The notes under the pieces were generated by a model that saw only the letters and a list, made by a program, of their open reading frames with translations, was not told the origin of the DNA and ran no database searches. A stretch of 64,000 nt of DNA from the NCBI GenBank assembly GCA_035384565.1, contig DAOOIT010000016.1, positions 1-64,000 of the forward strand. The letters are read 5' to 3'. How positions within the stretch are numbered: the first letter of the stretch is position 1; each line of letters begins with the position of its first letter. A program made the position numbers and the translations under genes. This stretch comes from Planctomycetota bacterium (GTDB taxonomy: Bacteria > Planctomycetota > PUPC01 > DSUN01). This document shows, one piece after another, positions 1-9,147 of this stretch.

Positions 1-57
1 GCCCCGCTGGCGCCGGCAACGCAGCCCACGGGGATTCTTGGACAGGCTCCTAGCCAC
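1..57. repeat. Right end of inverted-repeat element A (truncated by window edge)
   Basis: This stretch matches the right end of the complete element at 20141-20420 at nearly every position, including the terminal GGACAGGCTCC and the following TAGCCAC. The left part of this copy lies outside the window. Confidence 0.85.
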
Positions 58-75
58 TGGTTGGCTAACATGAAA

Positions 76-111
76 GCACCGGGCGCCAACTCGAAGTTGC
101 GCGCCCGGTGC
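76..111 (-). terminator. Strong hairpin downstream of the zinc-ribbon gene
   Basis: GCACCGGGCGC (76-86) pairs perfectly with GCGCCCGGTGC (101-111), and CAACT (87-91) pairs with AGTTG (95-99), leaving a 3-nt loop and one bulged base. It lies 37 nt past the stop codon of the minus-strand gene. Only a short run of T follows on that strand, so a rho-independent terminator is likely but not certain. Confidence 0.5.
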
Positions 112-148
112 GGGGTTCTGGTCGCGACGGCTCACTCGGGGGGCTGCG

Positions 149-358
149 TCACCACTGCTCGCGCTCGTAGATGCCCATGGTCACAAGGTCGCAGCTCCGC
201 GGCAGCGACAGGCCGTGTGCCGGGCGATCAGGGGTGGCGTCGTTCCGGCGCCGGCACTTCTTGCAGATGCGATGGCAGCGGTCGGTCCACATCCTCTTGC
301 CGCAGCCCAGACAGGTCAGCCACTTCTTCACGGAATCCTGAGTCAGCATCACGCTCAT
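149..358 (-). CDS. Small zinc-ribbon-like protein
   Basis: This 69-residue protein carries two Cys pairs in the order CLGCGKRMW and RICKKCRRR, the spacing of a four-cysteine zinc ribbon, followed by basic residues. Similar tiny proteins are common in planctomycetes, and I infer a nucleic-acid or protein-binding role. I start it at the ATG at 358 (MSVMLTQDSVKKW) because a GGGGG run sits about 8 nt upstream. An in-frame start at 403 would add 15 residues. It stands alone, with a strong hairpin downstream (76-111) and the operon at 756 divergent from it. No function can be assigned. Confidence 0.55.
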   Translation of the reverse strand: MSVMLTQDSVKKWLTCLGCGKRMWTDRCHRICKKCRRRNDATPDRPAHGLSLPRSCDLVTMGIYEREQW

Positions 359-403
359 TCGCGTTGCCCCCACTTTGCTGCGCTTGCGAAGGATTCTTAC
401 CAA

Positions 404-632
404 AGGTCATCTCCCGCAAGAGCAATTTCCATGCCAGATCGCATCGCAGACTGTCCTGCACAGGGCGAATCTGGTGTAACTCGTTTGTTAGTAATGACTT
501 CCAATCGAGAGGCCATGCGGCGTGGCCAGCGCGGCGGGGCGTGGCTCGTCGCGGCTTATGTTCCAGATGGTACACAACTGCCCCCATACTCCCACCGAAT
601 GGTCGGGAGGCCCCGCGAGGGCGCATTTGCGC
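404..632. other. Intergenic stretch between divergent genes
   Basis: I see no coding region, repeat or RNA gene here. Open frames in this stretch lack a ribosome site and any recognisable protein. It presumably holds the promoter of the zinc-ribbon gene, but no convincing -35/-10 pair was found on the minus strand. The plus-strand promoter lies just to the right. Confidence 0.5.
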
Positions 633-660
633 TTGCAGCCGGAACACCCGCCGGTATAAT
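633..660 (+). promoter_or_regulatory. Sigma-70-like promoter of the SPFH/ABC operon
   Basis: A consensus TATAAT (655-660) is preceded by TTGCAG (633-638) with a 16-bp spacer. It lies about 95 nt before the first gene of the operon. The -35 match is weak, so the call rests on the perfect -10. Confidence 0.55.
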
Positions 661-755
661 CTAAGGGACAGCGACGAGTTAGGTGCCTTGCATCCCGCGG
701 GGTCCATGCCTCGCGCCTTCCGCCGTCCCCGCGTAGCTTGGCTCCAGGAAGTTAG

Positions 756-1724
756 ATGGCCGGCAAGGTCTGGGCAATCGCAAGCAATGCGTTCCGGGAG
801 ACCGTGCGTCAGCCGGTCTTCTGCGTGCTTCTGGGGATCGCGCTGGCCACGATCGCGCTCAGCCCCAGCTTCGCCATGTTCACGATCTTCGACGACGTGA
901 AGCTCGTGAAGGACATGGGGCTCTCCACCATCCTCCTGGCCGGGCTGCTGCTGGCCGTGCTGTCGGCCTCCAATGTCGTCACCGAAGAGGTCCGCGGGAG
1001 GACGGCGCTGATGGTGGTGGCGCGCCCGGTGGGCCGCGGCGCCTTCGTGCTGGGCAAGTTCCTGGGCATCCTGGGCGCGCAGGCGGCGGCCGCCTACCTG
1101 CTGAGCCTGGTGCTCGTGCTCACGGTGCGGATCGGGGTGCCGGAGGCCGTATACACGAAGCTCGATACGCCGCTCATCTGGGGCGAGATGGCCGCGGTCC
1201 TTCTCACGCTCGGGGCCGCGACGGCGGCGAACTACTTCTTCGACCGCCCCTTTCCCTCGGCCGTGATCTTCGCGGCATTGGGCATCTTCAGCCTGCTGTT
1301 CTTCGGCTCGGCCTTCTTCGACAGGGAATTGAACCTGGTGCCTTACCTCGAGGCGATGGACATCGAGACCCTCAAGGCGTGCGTCACGCTCTTCCCGATG
1401 CTCGCGGTGCTCACGGCGGCCGCGGTGGCCTGCGCCACGCGTCTGACGCTGGTCGTCAGCATGTTCGTCTGTGTGGTGTTCTTCGCCGTGGGCACGCTGT
1501 CGGAGTACCTCTTCGAGCAGTTGGCAGCAGCCAGCCGCCTCGTGGCGGCTCTGCCCGCGGTCGTGCTCCCGAGCTTCCAGGTCTTCTGGATGGGCGATGC
1601 GCTGACGGCCGGGAGCCCCATCCCATGGGACTATATCGGCACGGCCATGGCCTACGGCGCGCTCTACTGCACGGCCCTGGTGTTTCTGGGAATGTCGCTC
1701 TTCGAAGCCCGAGAGATCCAGTGA
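756..1724 (+). CDS. ABC-2 type transporter permease
   Basis: This 322-residue integral membrane protein has six or so hydrophobic segments and the ABC-2 layout: an amphipathic first stretch, then NVVTEEVRGRTALMVVARPV, in which the charged EEVRGR loop precedes paired membrane spans. It has no ATPase domain. The only ATPase in the operon is the gene at 7927, next to a second permease (9144), so the two permeases may form a heteromeric channel served by one ATPase. An AGGAAG motif lies just before the ATG. It is the first gene of an operon running to 12484, with a 14-nt gap to the next gene. The substrate is unknown. Confidence 0.8.
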   Translation: MAGKVWAIASNAFRETVRQPVFCVLLGIALATIALSPSFAMFTIFDDVKLVKDMGLSTILLAGLLLAVLSASNVVTEEVRGRTALMVVARPVGRGAFVLGKFLGILGAQAAAAYLLSLVLVLTVRIGVPEAVYTKLDTPLIWGEMAAVLLTLGAATAANYFFDRPFPSAVIFAALGIFSLLFFGSAFFDRELNLVPYLEAMDIETLKACVTLFPMLAVLTAAAVACATRLTLVVSMFVCVVFFAVGTLSEYLFEQLAAASRLVAALPAVVLPSFQVFWMGDALTAGSPIPWDYIGTAMAYGALYCTALVFLGMSLFEAREIQ

Positions 1725-1738
1725 CAGGAACGACGTGA

Positions 1739-3712
1739 ATGGTTGAGCAGACCGAGAGACAACTGCCCTTGCGGCGAGCCGAGACGGCGGCACTCGTGAC
1801 CGTGGTCGTGCACGCCGCGGCCGGCGCTCTCGCGCTGGCGCTGGGCCGCCTGAGCGGGTCGTTTGCGGCCGAGGTCGAGGGCTGGCACCTGCTGGTCGGC
1901 GTGCTGGTGTGGCTGGGCGTGTTCACCCACCAGCGCCTGCGGCGCGGCGCCGCCGAGGAGGCCCTGGCCGCCGCCTCGATGGCCAAGGGCCGCCCGGGCG
2001 AGGCGGGCCCCTCGCTCTTCGAGGCCGAGGGGGCCGACCTCCTCACCGCACGGAACCGCCTGGCGCAGTTCGAGAAGTACTTCCTCCCGATCTTCTCGCT
2101 CATCGTGATCCTGGTGCTCGGAGCGGTGTCGTACGGCGCGCTCCGCCACCTCGCCGCCGCCGAGGGCGCCGCTGCGCCCACCGAGCCCCTGCGCAACTTC
2201 TGGGCGTTCGCCGGCATCGCCTTCATCACCTTCCTGCTCGCGCGCTATGCGGCGGGCCTCGCTACCCAGGTGCCTTGGCGGCCCCTGCGCGCCGGGGCCA
2301 ACTTCACCATGTCGTCGGCCCTGGGCAGCTTCCTGGTGGCCGTGGCCTTCGTGTTCTGCTTCTTCGAGCTGCCGGTCGTCGAGCGCGGCGTGGCCTGGGC
2401 CATCCCGATCGCCCTGGCCGTGCTCGCCTTCGAGATGCTGATCCTTCTCGTCATGGGCTTGTACCGCCCCCGCGAGGCCCGCGAGGATGTGCGGCCCGCC
2501 CACGACAGCCGGCTCCTGGGCATGCTCACCACCTCCAGGGGCATCTTCCGCACCACCGCCGAGACGCTCGACTACCAGTTCGGCTTCAAGGTCTCGGAGA
2601 CCTGGTTCTACCGGTTCATGGAGGGCGCGATCGGCCCGCTCATCCTGTTCCAGGCGGTCACGCTCGAGCTCCTGACCTGCTTCGTCATCGTGGACACGGG
2701 CGAGCAGGCGATTGTCGAGCGCTTCGGGGTCCCGCGCGCCGACCGGGTGGCCCTGGGTCCCGGCCTCCACGTCAAGTGGCCGTGGCCCATCGAGATCGCC
2801 TATCGCTACCCGACGGCCCGCGTCGAGACCCTGACCATCGGCGAGCAACTCCAGGAGGACGTGCCGGGCTTCGAGTGGACGAAGACGCACGCGAAGCAGC
2901 CGTTCAACCTGCTGGTAGCCACGCACCCCGAGACCGCCCTCAAGGGCGGGCCGACGGCCCCCGCCCCCGCGCCCGCGGCTCCGCCGAGGCCGGCCGAGCC
3001 GCGCGCCCGCGGCGCTCGCCCTGTGCCCGCCGTCAACCTGATCACGGGCACCGTCTACGTCTTCTACTATGTGGATGACTACTACGACTTCCTGTACAAC
3101 CACGACCAACCCAAACGTACGCTGGAGGCCCTCTGCTATCGCGAGCTGGCCGCCTACTCGGCTAGCGCCGATTTCCTGGACTTCCTGGGCTACAAGCGCG
3201 GCGAGGCGGTGCGCCACCTCAAGGCCGCCATCCAGGCCGCGGCGGCCGAACGCAAGCTCGGAGTGAAGATCGTGGACGTGGCGCTCCAGGGCCTTCACCC
3301 CCCCATCGAGGTCGCAGGCGCCTTCGAGGAGGTCGTGGGCGCGCTCGAGGAGCGCGAGGCCAAGATCTGGAACGCCCGGGGCCATGCAAACAGCGTGGTG
3401 CCGCGCGCGGCTCGCGATGCCGCACGGCTGCTGGCCGACGCGCGCATCTACGCGGCAGACCGCCAGTACGTGGCACCCGCCGCCGAGAAGGAGTTCCTGA
3501 TGCAACTCGAGGCCTCCCGGGTGGCGCCCAGCGTGTTCCGCCACAGGAAGCTGCTCAGCGCCCTCGAGGCCACGCTCGTCGAGGCCCGCAAGATCGTCAA
3601 GCCCGCATGGGTCAGCGTCAAAGAGGTCATCAACCTGAACCTCGAAGAGAAGACCGTGCCCGGAGCCGGCATGTCGCTGGACGTGGGCGCAACTGAAGGG
3701 GCAAGGCCGTGA
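1739..3712 (+). CDS. Polytopic SPFH/band-7 protein (HflK-like)
   Basis: The protein has 657 residues. The first ~320 hold about seven predicted membrane spans, which is unusual because SPFH proteins normally have one anchor or hairpin. The SPFH domain follows: the stretch VDTGEQAIVERFGVPRAD and then LGPGLHVKWPWPIEIAYRYP is the conserved HflK/stomatin signature. A proline/alanine-rich linker (about residues 405-430) splits the domain, and the C-terminal part is helical and coiled-coil-like. SPFH proteins assemble into ring or cage microdomains around membrane proteases and transporters. The stop overlaps the GTG start of the next SPFH gene, which implies translational coupling and a hetero-oligomer. 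Confidence 0.8.
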   Translation: MVEQTERQLPLRRAETAALVTVVVHAAAGALALALGRLSGSFAAEVEGWHLLVGVLVWLGVFTHQRLRRGAAEEALAAASMAKGRPGEAGPSLFEAEGADLLTARNRLAQFEKYFLPIFSLIVILVLGAVSYGALRHLAAAEGAAAPTEPLRNFWAFAGIAFITFLLARYAAGLATQVPWRPLRAGANFTMSSALGSFLVAVAFVFCFFELPVVERGVAWAIPIALAVLAFEMLILLVMGLYRPREAREDVRPAHDSRLLGMLTTSRGIFRTTAETLDYQFGFKVSETWFYRFMEGAIGPLILFQAVTLELLTCFVIVDTGEQAIVERFGVPRADRVALGPGLHVKWPWPIEIAYRYPTARVETLTIGEQLQEDVPGFEWTKTHAKQPFNLLVATHPETALKGGPTAPAPAPAAPPRPAEPRARGARPVPAVNLITGTVYVFYYVDDYYDFLYNHDQPKRTLEALCYRELAAYSASADFLDFLGYKRGEAVRHLKAAIQAAAAERKLGVKIVDVALQGLHPPIEVAGAFEEVVGALEEREAKIWNARGHANSVVPRAARDAARLLADARIYAADRQYVAPAAEKEFLMQLEASRVAPSVFRHRKLLSALEATLVEARKIVKPAWVSVKEVINLNLEEKTVPGAGMSLDVGATEGARP

Positions 3713-4647
3713 AGACACGGGGCAAGATCACGATCCTGGTGGCCCTCCTGCTGGTGGCCACGCTGCTCATCTTCCTCATCTCGTTCCAGGTGCGCGTCAA
3801 CGAGACCGCCATCGTCTACACCTTCCGCAGAGCCACGCGCACCCTCACCGAGCCCGGCCTCTACTGGAAACTCCCCTACCCCATCCAGACCGTCACCACC
3901 TACGACAAGCGCACCAGCATCTACGAGGGCAAGTTCCAGGAGTACCTCACCAAGGACCAGCACAACCTGATCGTCAACATCGCGGTCGGCTGGGCCATCG
4001 CCGACCCGCGCATGTTCGAGGACAAGGTGGGCAGCCGCGCCAAGGCCGAGGAGAAGCTCGGCGCGCTCGTGGGCGGCGCCGCCAACTCGATCATCAACAG
4101 CCACGACCTGGCCGACTTCGTTTCCACCGACCCCGACCACCAGTACGGCGCCGTCGAGGCCGCCATTCACCACGCCGTGCAGGACGAGGCCCTGGCCCAG
4201 TACGGCCTGAGCGTGCCGTTCCTCTGGATCACCCAGCTCGGCCTGCCGGAGGACGTCACGCGCCAGGTCTTCGAGCGGAACAAGGAGGAGCGCGGCAGCA
4301 AGGCCAAGGCCCTGCGTGCCGAGGGCGACAGCAAGGCCGAAACCATCCGCGCCGACGCCGACCGTCAGGCCAAGGAGATCCTCAGCAAAGCCGAGGCCGA
4401 GGCGCGCATCATCCGCGGCGAGGGCGACCGGATCGCGGCAAAGCACTACGAGGTCTTCAAGCAGGACCCCGAGCTGGCCAACTTCCTCAGCAGCCTCGAG
4501 GCCATCCGCAACCTCCGCAAGCGCACGACCTACATCCTCACCACCGACACACCGCCGTACAACCTCCTGAGCCCCGAGGTCAAGATCCCCGGCGCCACGC
4601 CGCCCGCCAAAGGCCTTGACGCGCCGCCCAAGGGCACTGAGAAGTAG
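3709..4647 (+). CDS. SPFH/band-7 protein, HflC-like
   Basis: This 312-residue protein starts at GTG inside the previous gene's stop (GTGA overlap). One N-terminal membrane span (about residues 6-25) is followed by a full SPFH domain: VRVNETAIVYTFRRATRT, then LTEPGLYWKLPYPIQTV. A long helical stretch rich in Ala, Glu, Lys and Arg (about residues 185-245) follows. This is the normal size and layout of HflC. In enterobacteria HflC pairs with HflK to cage the FtsH protease. No ftsH lies in this window, so the partner here is more likely encoded in the same operon. The function is inferred from family and context. Confidence 0.82.
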   Translation: MKTRGKITILVALLLVATLLIFLISFQVRVNETAIVYTFRRATRTLTEPGLYWKLPYPIQTVTTYDKRTSIYEGKFQEYLTKDQHNLIVNIAVGWAIADPRMFEDKVGSRAKAEEKLGALVGGAANSIINSHDLADFVSTDPDHQYGAVEAAIHHAVQDEALAQYGLSVPFLWITQLGLPEDVTRQVFERNKEERGSKAKALRAEGDSKAETIRADADRQAKEILSKAEAEARIIRGEGDRIAAKHYEVFKQDPELANFLSSLEAIRNLRKRTTYILTTDTPPYNLLSPEVKIPGATPPAKGLDAPPKGTEK

Positions 4648-4656
4648 GAGCCTGCC

Positions 4657-5835
4657 GTGGCCCATCACAACCACGACCACCCCCACGACCGGCAGACGGC
4701 GACCGAACGCGCGGCCCTCAGCGGCGACGTGGCCAGCCAGGCCCTCAACGAGGCCCTGCGCGTCAGCTTCCGGCTCCTCACGCTGGCCATGCTCCTCGTC
4801 GCCCTGCTGTTCCTCGGCTCCGGCATCTTCACCGTCAAGCAGCACGAGCGCGCCTTCATCCTGCGCTTCGGCAAGCCGGTGCTCCACCGCGACGCGGCCA
4901 CGGGCATCGAAACGCCGGTGCTCGGCCCCGGCCTCCACTTCGCCTGGCCCTTCCTCGTGGATGAGGTCGTGCGGTTCCCCGTCCAGCGCGAGCTCGACCT
5001 CGCGGTCGGCAGCTTCTGGTATCTCGAAGCGCCGCAGCCCGGCAAGCCCGTGCCCGAGAGCATCGCCCCCGGCCAGGGCGGCTACAACCTCACCGGCGAC
5101 GTGAACATCCTCCACTCCCGCTGGATCGTCACCTACACGGTGTCGGACCCCGTGAAATTCTGCGCCAACCTCGCCGACCCCGCCGAGCTGGCGTCGAACA
5201 GCCCCGGCAGCCGCGTGCGCAGCCTCCTCACCCATCTCACCGAGAGCGCCGTCATCCACACCATGGCCCGGTACCAGGTGGACGACGCCTACCGCGGCCG
5301 CCGCTCGCAGCTCCAGGCCGACGTGCGAAAGGCCCTGATGGCCCAGCTCAAGCCGCCCCACCCCGACTACGGCATCGAGATCAACAACGTCATCCTCGAG
5401 GTCGTCACCCCGCCCGTGCAGACCAAGAGGGCCTTCGACGACGTCACCATGGCGGGCGAGGAGAGCCGCAAGGCCGTCGAGGCGGCCAAGGGCTACTTCG
5501 ACAAGACCATCACCGAAGCCGTGGGCAACGCGGACCGCCGCAGGAGCGAGGCCCTGGCCTACAAGACCCAGGTCGTGGCCGAAGCCGAGGCCGATGCCAG
5601 CTACATGAGCGACCTGCTGAAGCAGTACCCCAACGACCGCGGCATGCTCAGCCACTTCCTCTCCCAGCGCCTCATCGAGGTCACCCGCGAGGTGCTGGAG
5701 CGGGCCGAGGAGGTCTACGTCGTCCACACCAACGGCGAGGTGCGCCTCTGGCTCAGCCGCGAGCCCGAGGCGGTCCGCCAGATCATCAAGTGGCGTTCCG
5801 AAGAAGCGAAAGACCAGGACGAGAAACCACACTGA
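4657..5835 (+). CDS. SPFH/band-7 protein, HflK-like, with His-rich N-terminus
   Basis: The GTG start at 4657 has a TAGGAG motif 6 nt upstream. The 392-residue protein begins MAHHNHDHPHDRQ, a histidine-rich tail resembling that of the metal ATPase encoded next (MATHAHAHEHGD). A single membrane span lies near residues 38-60. The SPFH domain starts at VKQHERAFILRFGKPVLHRD and contains LGPGLHFAWPFLVDEVVRFP. The C-terminal third is a long charged helix typical of HflK. The stop overlaps the ATG of the ATPase (TGATG). The His-rich tail suggests metal binding or co-assembly with that ATPase; this is my inference. Confidence 0.82.
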   Translation: MAHHNHDHPHDRQTATERAALSGDVASQALNEALRVSFRLLTLAMLLVALLFLGSGIFTVKQHERAFILRFGKPVLHRDAATGIETPVLGPGLHFAWPFLVDEVVRFPVQRELDLAVGSFWYLEAPQPGKPVPESIAPGQGGYNLTGDVNILHSRWIVTYTVSDPVKFCANLADPAELASNSPGSRVRSLLTHLTESAVIHTMARYQVDDAYRGRRSQLQADVRKALMAQLKPPHPDYGIEINNVILEVVTPPVQTKRAFDDVTMAGEESRKAVEAAKGYFDKTITEAVGNADRRRSEALAYKTQVVAEAEADASYMSDLLKQYPNDRGMLSHFLSQRLIEVTREVLERAEEVYVVHTNGEVRLWLSREPEAVRQIIKWRSEEAKDQDEKPH

Positions 5836-7814
5836 TGGCCACACACGCGCACGCGCACGAGCACGGCGATTCGGTCTTCGACCACCGCCATGACTACTTC
5901 GACATCGGCCACCCCGACTCCGAAGGGGCCGAGCAACGGCAGTCCAAGGTCGCCTTCCGCCTCTTCGGCACCCTGCTCGGCGGCGCCCTGGTCGCCAACG
6001 CCTACCTGTGCGACTGGCTCCTGCCCGAGTCCCAGGGCGTCGGCGACCTCAGCGCCGTGATTGGCGCCCTTCTGCTCGCCGCCCCGCTCCTGTGGCATGC
6101 GGTGCATGACCTCACGCGCGGCGAGTTGCGCATGGACGAGTTGGCCGCCCTCGGCATCCTGGCCGCCATCAGCCTGGGCCAGTACCGCACAGCCGGGGTC
6201 GTGGCGTTCCTCCTCCTGATGTCCATGCTGATCCAGCAGCGCAGCGCCCTCGGCGCGCGCGCCGCCATCGAACACCTGCTGCGCCTCACCCCCGCCACGG
6301 CCCAGCTCCTCGACGAGTCCGGCAGCGAACGCACCGTGGAGGCCAGCGCGTTGCGCGCGGGCCAGCGCATCCGCGTGCGGCCCGGCGACAACATCGCGGC
6401 CGACGGCATCATTCGCTCGGGCCTCACCACCATCAACGAGGCCACCATCACCGGCGAGGCCCTTCCCGCTGACAAGCAGCCCGGCGACCAGGTCTTCGCC
6501 GGCACCAGCAACCTCACCGGCGTCATCGAGGTCGAAGTCACGCGCACAGGGGCCGACACCACCCTCGGCCACGTGCGCAAGCTCATCGCCGACGCCGAGC
6601 GCACCCGCATCCCGCTCATGCGCATCATTGACCAGCACAGCCAGTGGTACACGCCCACGATGCTCATGATCGTGGCCCTCATCTACTTCTTCACGCGCGA
6701 CCCGAACCGCGCCATCTCGGCCCTGGTGCTCGTGTGCCCCTGCGCCTTCATCCTGGCCACGCCCACCGCCATGGTCGCCGGCCTTTCCGCCGCCGCGCGC
6801 CTCGGCATCCTCATCAAGAACGTGCAGGACCTCGAGACGGCCGGCCGCGTGAATGCGGTGGTCTTCGACAAGACGGGCACGCTGACCACAGGCGACCTCG
6901 TCGTCACCCGCCTCCAGCCGGCGCCCGGCGTCGAGCCGGAGGAACTCCTCCTCCTCGCCGCCAGCGTCGAGCACAACTCCAATCACCCCGTCGCCAGGGC
7001 CGTGGTGGCCGTGGCGCGCGAGGCGAAGCTCGCGCTGGCCGAGGCCACCGCCTTCGAGGAAGTGCCCGGTCGCGGCGTCCGCGGCAACGTTCGCGGCGCC
7101 TCGATCCTCGTCGGGCGCCAGACCTGGCTCGCAGAGCAGGGCGTGGACATGTCGCCCCTTGCCTCGCCGGACCTGCGCCCCCCCGATAACCTCAGCGTGC
7201 TCTTCGTCGCTCGCGCGGGACGCGCGATCGGCTGGGTCGGCCTCGAGGACACGCCGCGGCCCGAAGCCGTCCAGGCCTTCCACGACCTCCGACGCCAGGG
7301 CATCGCGCGTCTCCTGATCCTCACCGGCGACAAGCCGGCGGTCGCCAGCAAGGTCGCCGCCGAGCTCGGATGCACCGACTTCCAGGCCGAGTGCCTGCCC
7401 CAGGCCAAGCTCCAGACCGTGCGCCAGCTCCGCGAGAGCGGCTACTTCGTGGCCGTGGTGGGCGACGGCGTGAACGATGCCCCGGCCCTCGCCGCCGGCG
7501 ACGTGAGCGTGGCCATGGGCGCCGCCGGCAGCGATGTGGCGATCAGTTCGGCCAACATCGCCCTCATGAGCAACGACCTGCGCCGCCTGCCCTTCCTCAT
7601 CCGCCTGTCGGCCAAGACCCGCACCCTCGTGCTCCAGAACCTGGTCTTCGGCCTCGTCTTCATGATCGGCGGCCTGGCCTTCGCAGGCTACGGCTGGATG
7701 ACCCCCATCCTCGCCGCCCTGCTGCACAACGTCAGCTCGTTCATCGTCATCTTCAACAGCGCCCGCCTCGTACGGATGGGCGAGGAGTTCACGCCACACA
7801 CCGCCAACTCGTGA
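5835..7814 (+). CDS. P1B-type heavy-metal-transporting ATPase
   Basis: The protein has 659 residues from the ATG that overlaps the preceding TGA. Motifs appear in order: TGEALP in the actuator domain, CPCAFILATP with the metal-binding CPC (about residue 301), phosphorylation site DKTGTLT (Asp about 345), SNHPVA with the nucleotide-binding HP, and the hinge GDGVNDAPA (about 543). No N-terminal HMA domain is present; a His-rich tail replaces it. The last span reads ALLHNVSSFIVIFNSARL, with a His-Asn where zinc/cadmium/cobalt pumps often have HEG, so specificity is uncertain. Such pumps export soft metals. Its placement between SPFH and ABC genes is unusual for a metal-resistance locus. Confidence 0.88.
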   Translation: MATHAHAHEHGDSVFDHRHDYFDIGHPDSEGAEQRQSKVAFRLFGTLLGGALVANAYLCDWLLPESQGVGDLSAVIGALLLAAPLLWHAVHDLTRGELRMDELAALGILAAISLGQYRTAGVVAFLLLMSMLIQQRSALGARAAIEHLLRLTPATAQLLDESGSERTVEASALRAGQRIRVRPGDNIAADGIIRSGLTTINEATITGEALPADKQPGDQVFAGTSNLTGVIEVEVTRTGADTTLGHVRKLIADAERTRIPLMRIIDQHSQWYTPTMLMIVALIYFFTRDPNRAISALVLVCPCAFILATPTAMVAGLSAAARLGILIKNVQDLETAGRVNAVVFDKTGTLTTGDLVVTRLQPAPGVEPEELLLLAASVEHNSNHPVARAVVAVAREAKLALAEATAFEEVPGRGVRGNVRGASILVGRQTWLAEQGVDMSPLASPDLRPPDNLSVLFVARAGRAIGWVGLEDTPRPEAVQAFHDLRRQGIARLLILTGDKPAVASKVAAELGCTDFQAECLPQAKLQTVRQLRESGYFVAVVGDGVNDAPALAAGDVSVAMGAAGSDVAISSANIALMSNDLRRLPFLIRLSAKTRTLVLQNLVFGLVFMIGGLAFAGYGWMTPILAALLHNVSSFIVIFNSARLVRMGEEFTPHTANS

Positions 7815-7926
7815 GCCCCAAGGTGCCCGCGGCGGCCAGGGGACGGAGCGCCCTCCGGCGTCTCCCGGCATCCTCTGGCGGTGAGGCGTGGATCACGCAG
7901 ACACAGGGTTTCTGGAACAACCCCCT

Positions 7927-9147
7927 ATGCCCTCCAGCGCGAGTGACAACGTCGTCCAGACCGCCAAGCTGACCAAAGTCTTCCGCGACTTCTGGCGCCG
8001 GCCCAAGGTGCGCGCCGTGGACCAGCTCGACTTCGAGGTCCGCCGCGGCGAGGTCTTCGGCCTCCTGGGCCCCAACGGCTCGGGCAAGAGCACCACGATC
8101 AAAATCCTGCTCGGGCTGCTCTTCCCCACCAGCGGCAGCGTGCGCATCCTGGGCCGGCCGCCCCGCGACGTGCGCGTGAAGGCCCGCCTCGGCTTCCTGC
8201 CCGAGGAATCGTACCTCTACCCGTACCTCAACGCGCCGGAGACGCTCGATTTCTTCGGGCGCCTGAGCGGTCTGTCGCGCCACGAACGGCGGCGGCGCGT
8301 GGGGGCACTCATCGAGATGGTCGGCCTCTCGACCGCCCGCAACCGCCCCCTGCGCGAGTACTCGAAGGGCATGGCCCGCCGCATCGGCCTCGCCCAGGCC
8401 CTGATCAACGACCCCGAGCTTCTGCTGCTCGACGAGCCTACCACCGGCCTCGACCCGATCGGCGCCCGCGAAGTCAAGGACCTCATCCTCGAGCTCAAGA
8501 GCCGCGGCAAGACCATTCTGCTGTGCAGCCATCTGCTCGCGCACGCCGAAGACGTGTGCGACCGCGTCGGCATCCTCTATGGCGGCCGGCTCTGCGTGGT
8601 GGGCCCCGTCGGCGACCTGCTTGCCCAGCAGCAGCTCACCCAGATCACCCTGCCGTCGCTGCCGCCGGCGGCATTCGACCGCGTGCGCGCGGTGCTCGAC
8701 GAGGTGGCCGAGCCCGGCACCGTGACCGTGGGCCACCCGGTGGACCGCCTCGAGACCTACTTCCTGCGCGTCATCGAGGAGGCCCGCCAGGTGCGGCCCG
8801 AGACGGGCGGCGCCGGGGCCGGCCGCTTCGAGCCCAGCCTGTTCCGCAAGCTCGAGCCCGCATCCCCCGCCGAGGTCATCGAGCGGCTCACGCAGCCGGC
8901 GCCCGAGCCATCCCCCGCGCCCCCCGAGCCCGAGCCGGTACCCGCTGAGCCTGCGACCGCTGCCCCCAGCCGGGTCCTCGAGCGCCTCGTCGAGCCGCAC
9001 GAGGCCCCCGCCCCCAGGCGGCCGGAGGCGCCGGAAGCCGTGGAGCCGCCAGCCGAGGCTGGTGCGCCGGAGCGGCGGTCGGTCATTGACCGCCTTGTGA
9101 AGAAACCCTCCCCAGGCCAGGAAGACCAGAAGCCGCCATCGCAATGA
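7927..9147 (+). CDS. ABC transporter ATP-binding protein with proline-rich tail
   Basis: The 406-residue protein has Walker A GPNGSGKST, signature YSKGMARRIGLAQ (a YSKGM variant of LSGGQ), Walker B LLLLDEP and the switch histidine in ILLCSHLLAH. This matches the DrrA/CcmA-type ATPases that drive ABC-2 permeases. The last ~110 residues are a Pro/Glu/Ala-rich linker with repeated RVLERLVE and SVIDRLVKK motifs, which could be docking helices. An in-frame GTG at 7888 would add 13 residues; neither start has a strong ribosome site. The stop overlaps the ATG of the permease at 9144 (ATGA), so the two are a coupled pair. Confidence 0.88.
   Translation: MPSSASDNVVQTAKLTKVFRDFWRRPKVRAVDQLDFEVRRGEVFGLLGPNGSGKSTTIKILLGLLFPTSGSVRILGRPPRDVRVKARLGFLPEESYLYPYLNAPETLDFFGRLSGLSRHERRRRVGALIEMVGLSTARNRPLREYSKGMARRIGLAQALINDPELLLLDEPTTGLDPIGAREVKDLILELKSRGKTILLCSHLLAHAEDVCDRVGILYGGRLCVVGPVGDLLAQQQLTQITLPSLPPAAFDRVRAVLDEVAEPGTVTVGHPVDRLETYFLRVIEEARQVRPETGGAGAGRFEPSLFRKLEPASPAEVIERLTQPAPEPSPAPPEPEPVPAEPATAAPSRVLERLVEPHEAPAPRRPEAPEAVEPPAEAGAPERRSVIDRLVKKPSPGQEDQKPPSQ

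Noticed and set aside
215..900. Plus-strand frames at 61-900 and 215-664
   Set aside because: Their composition and lack of ribosome sites indicate chance frames; they overlap the zinc-ribbon gene and the operon promoter.
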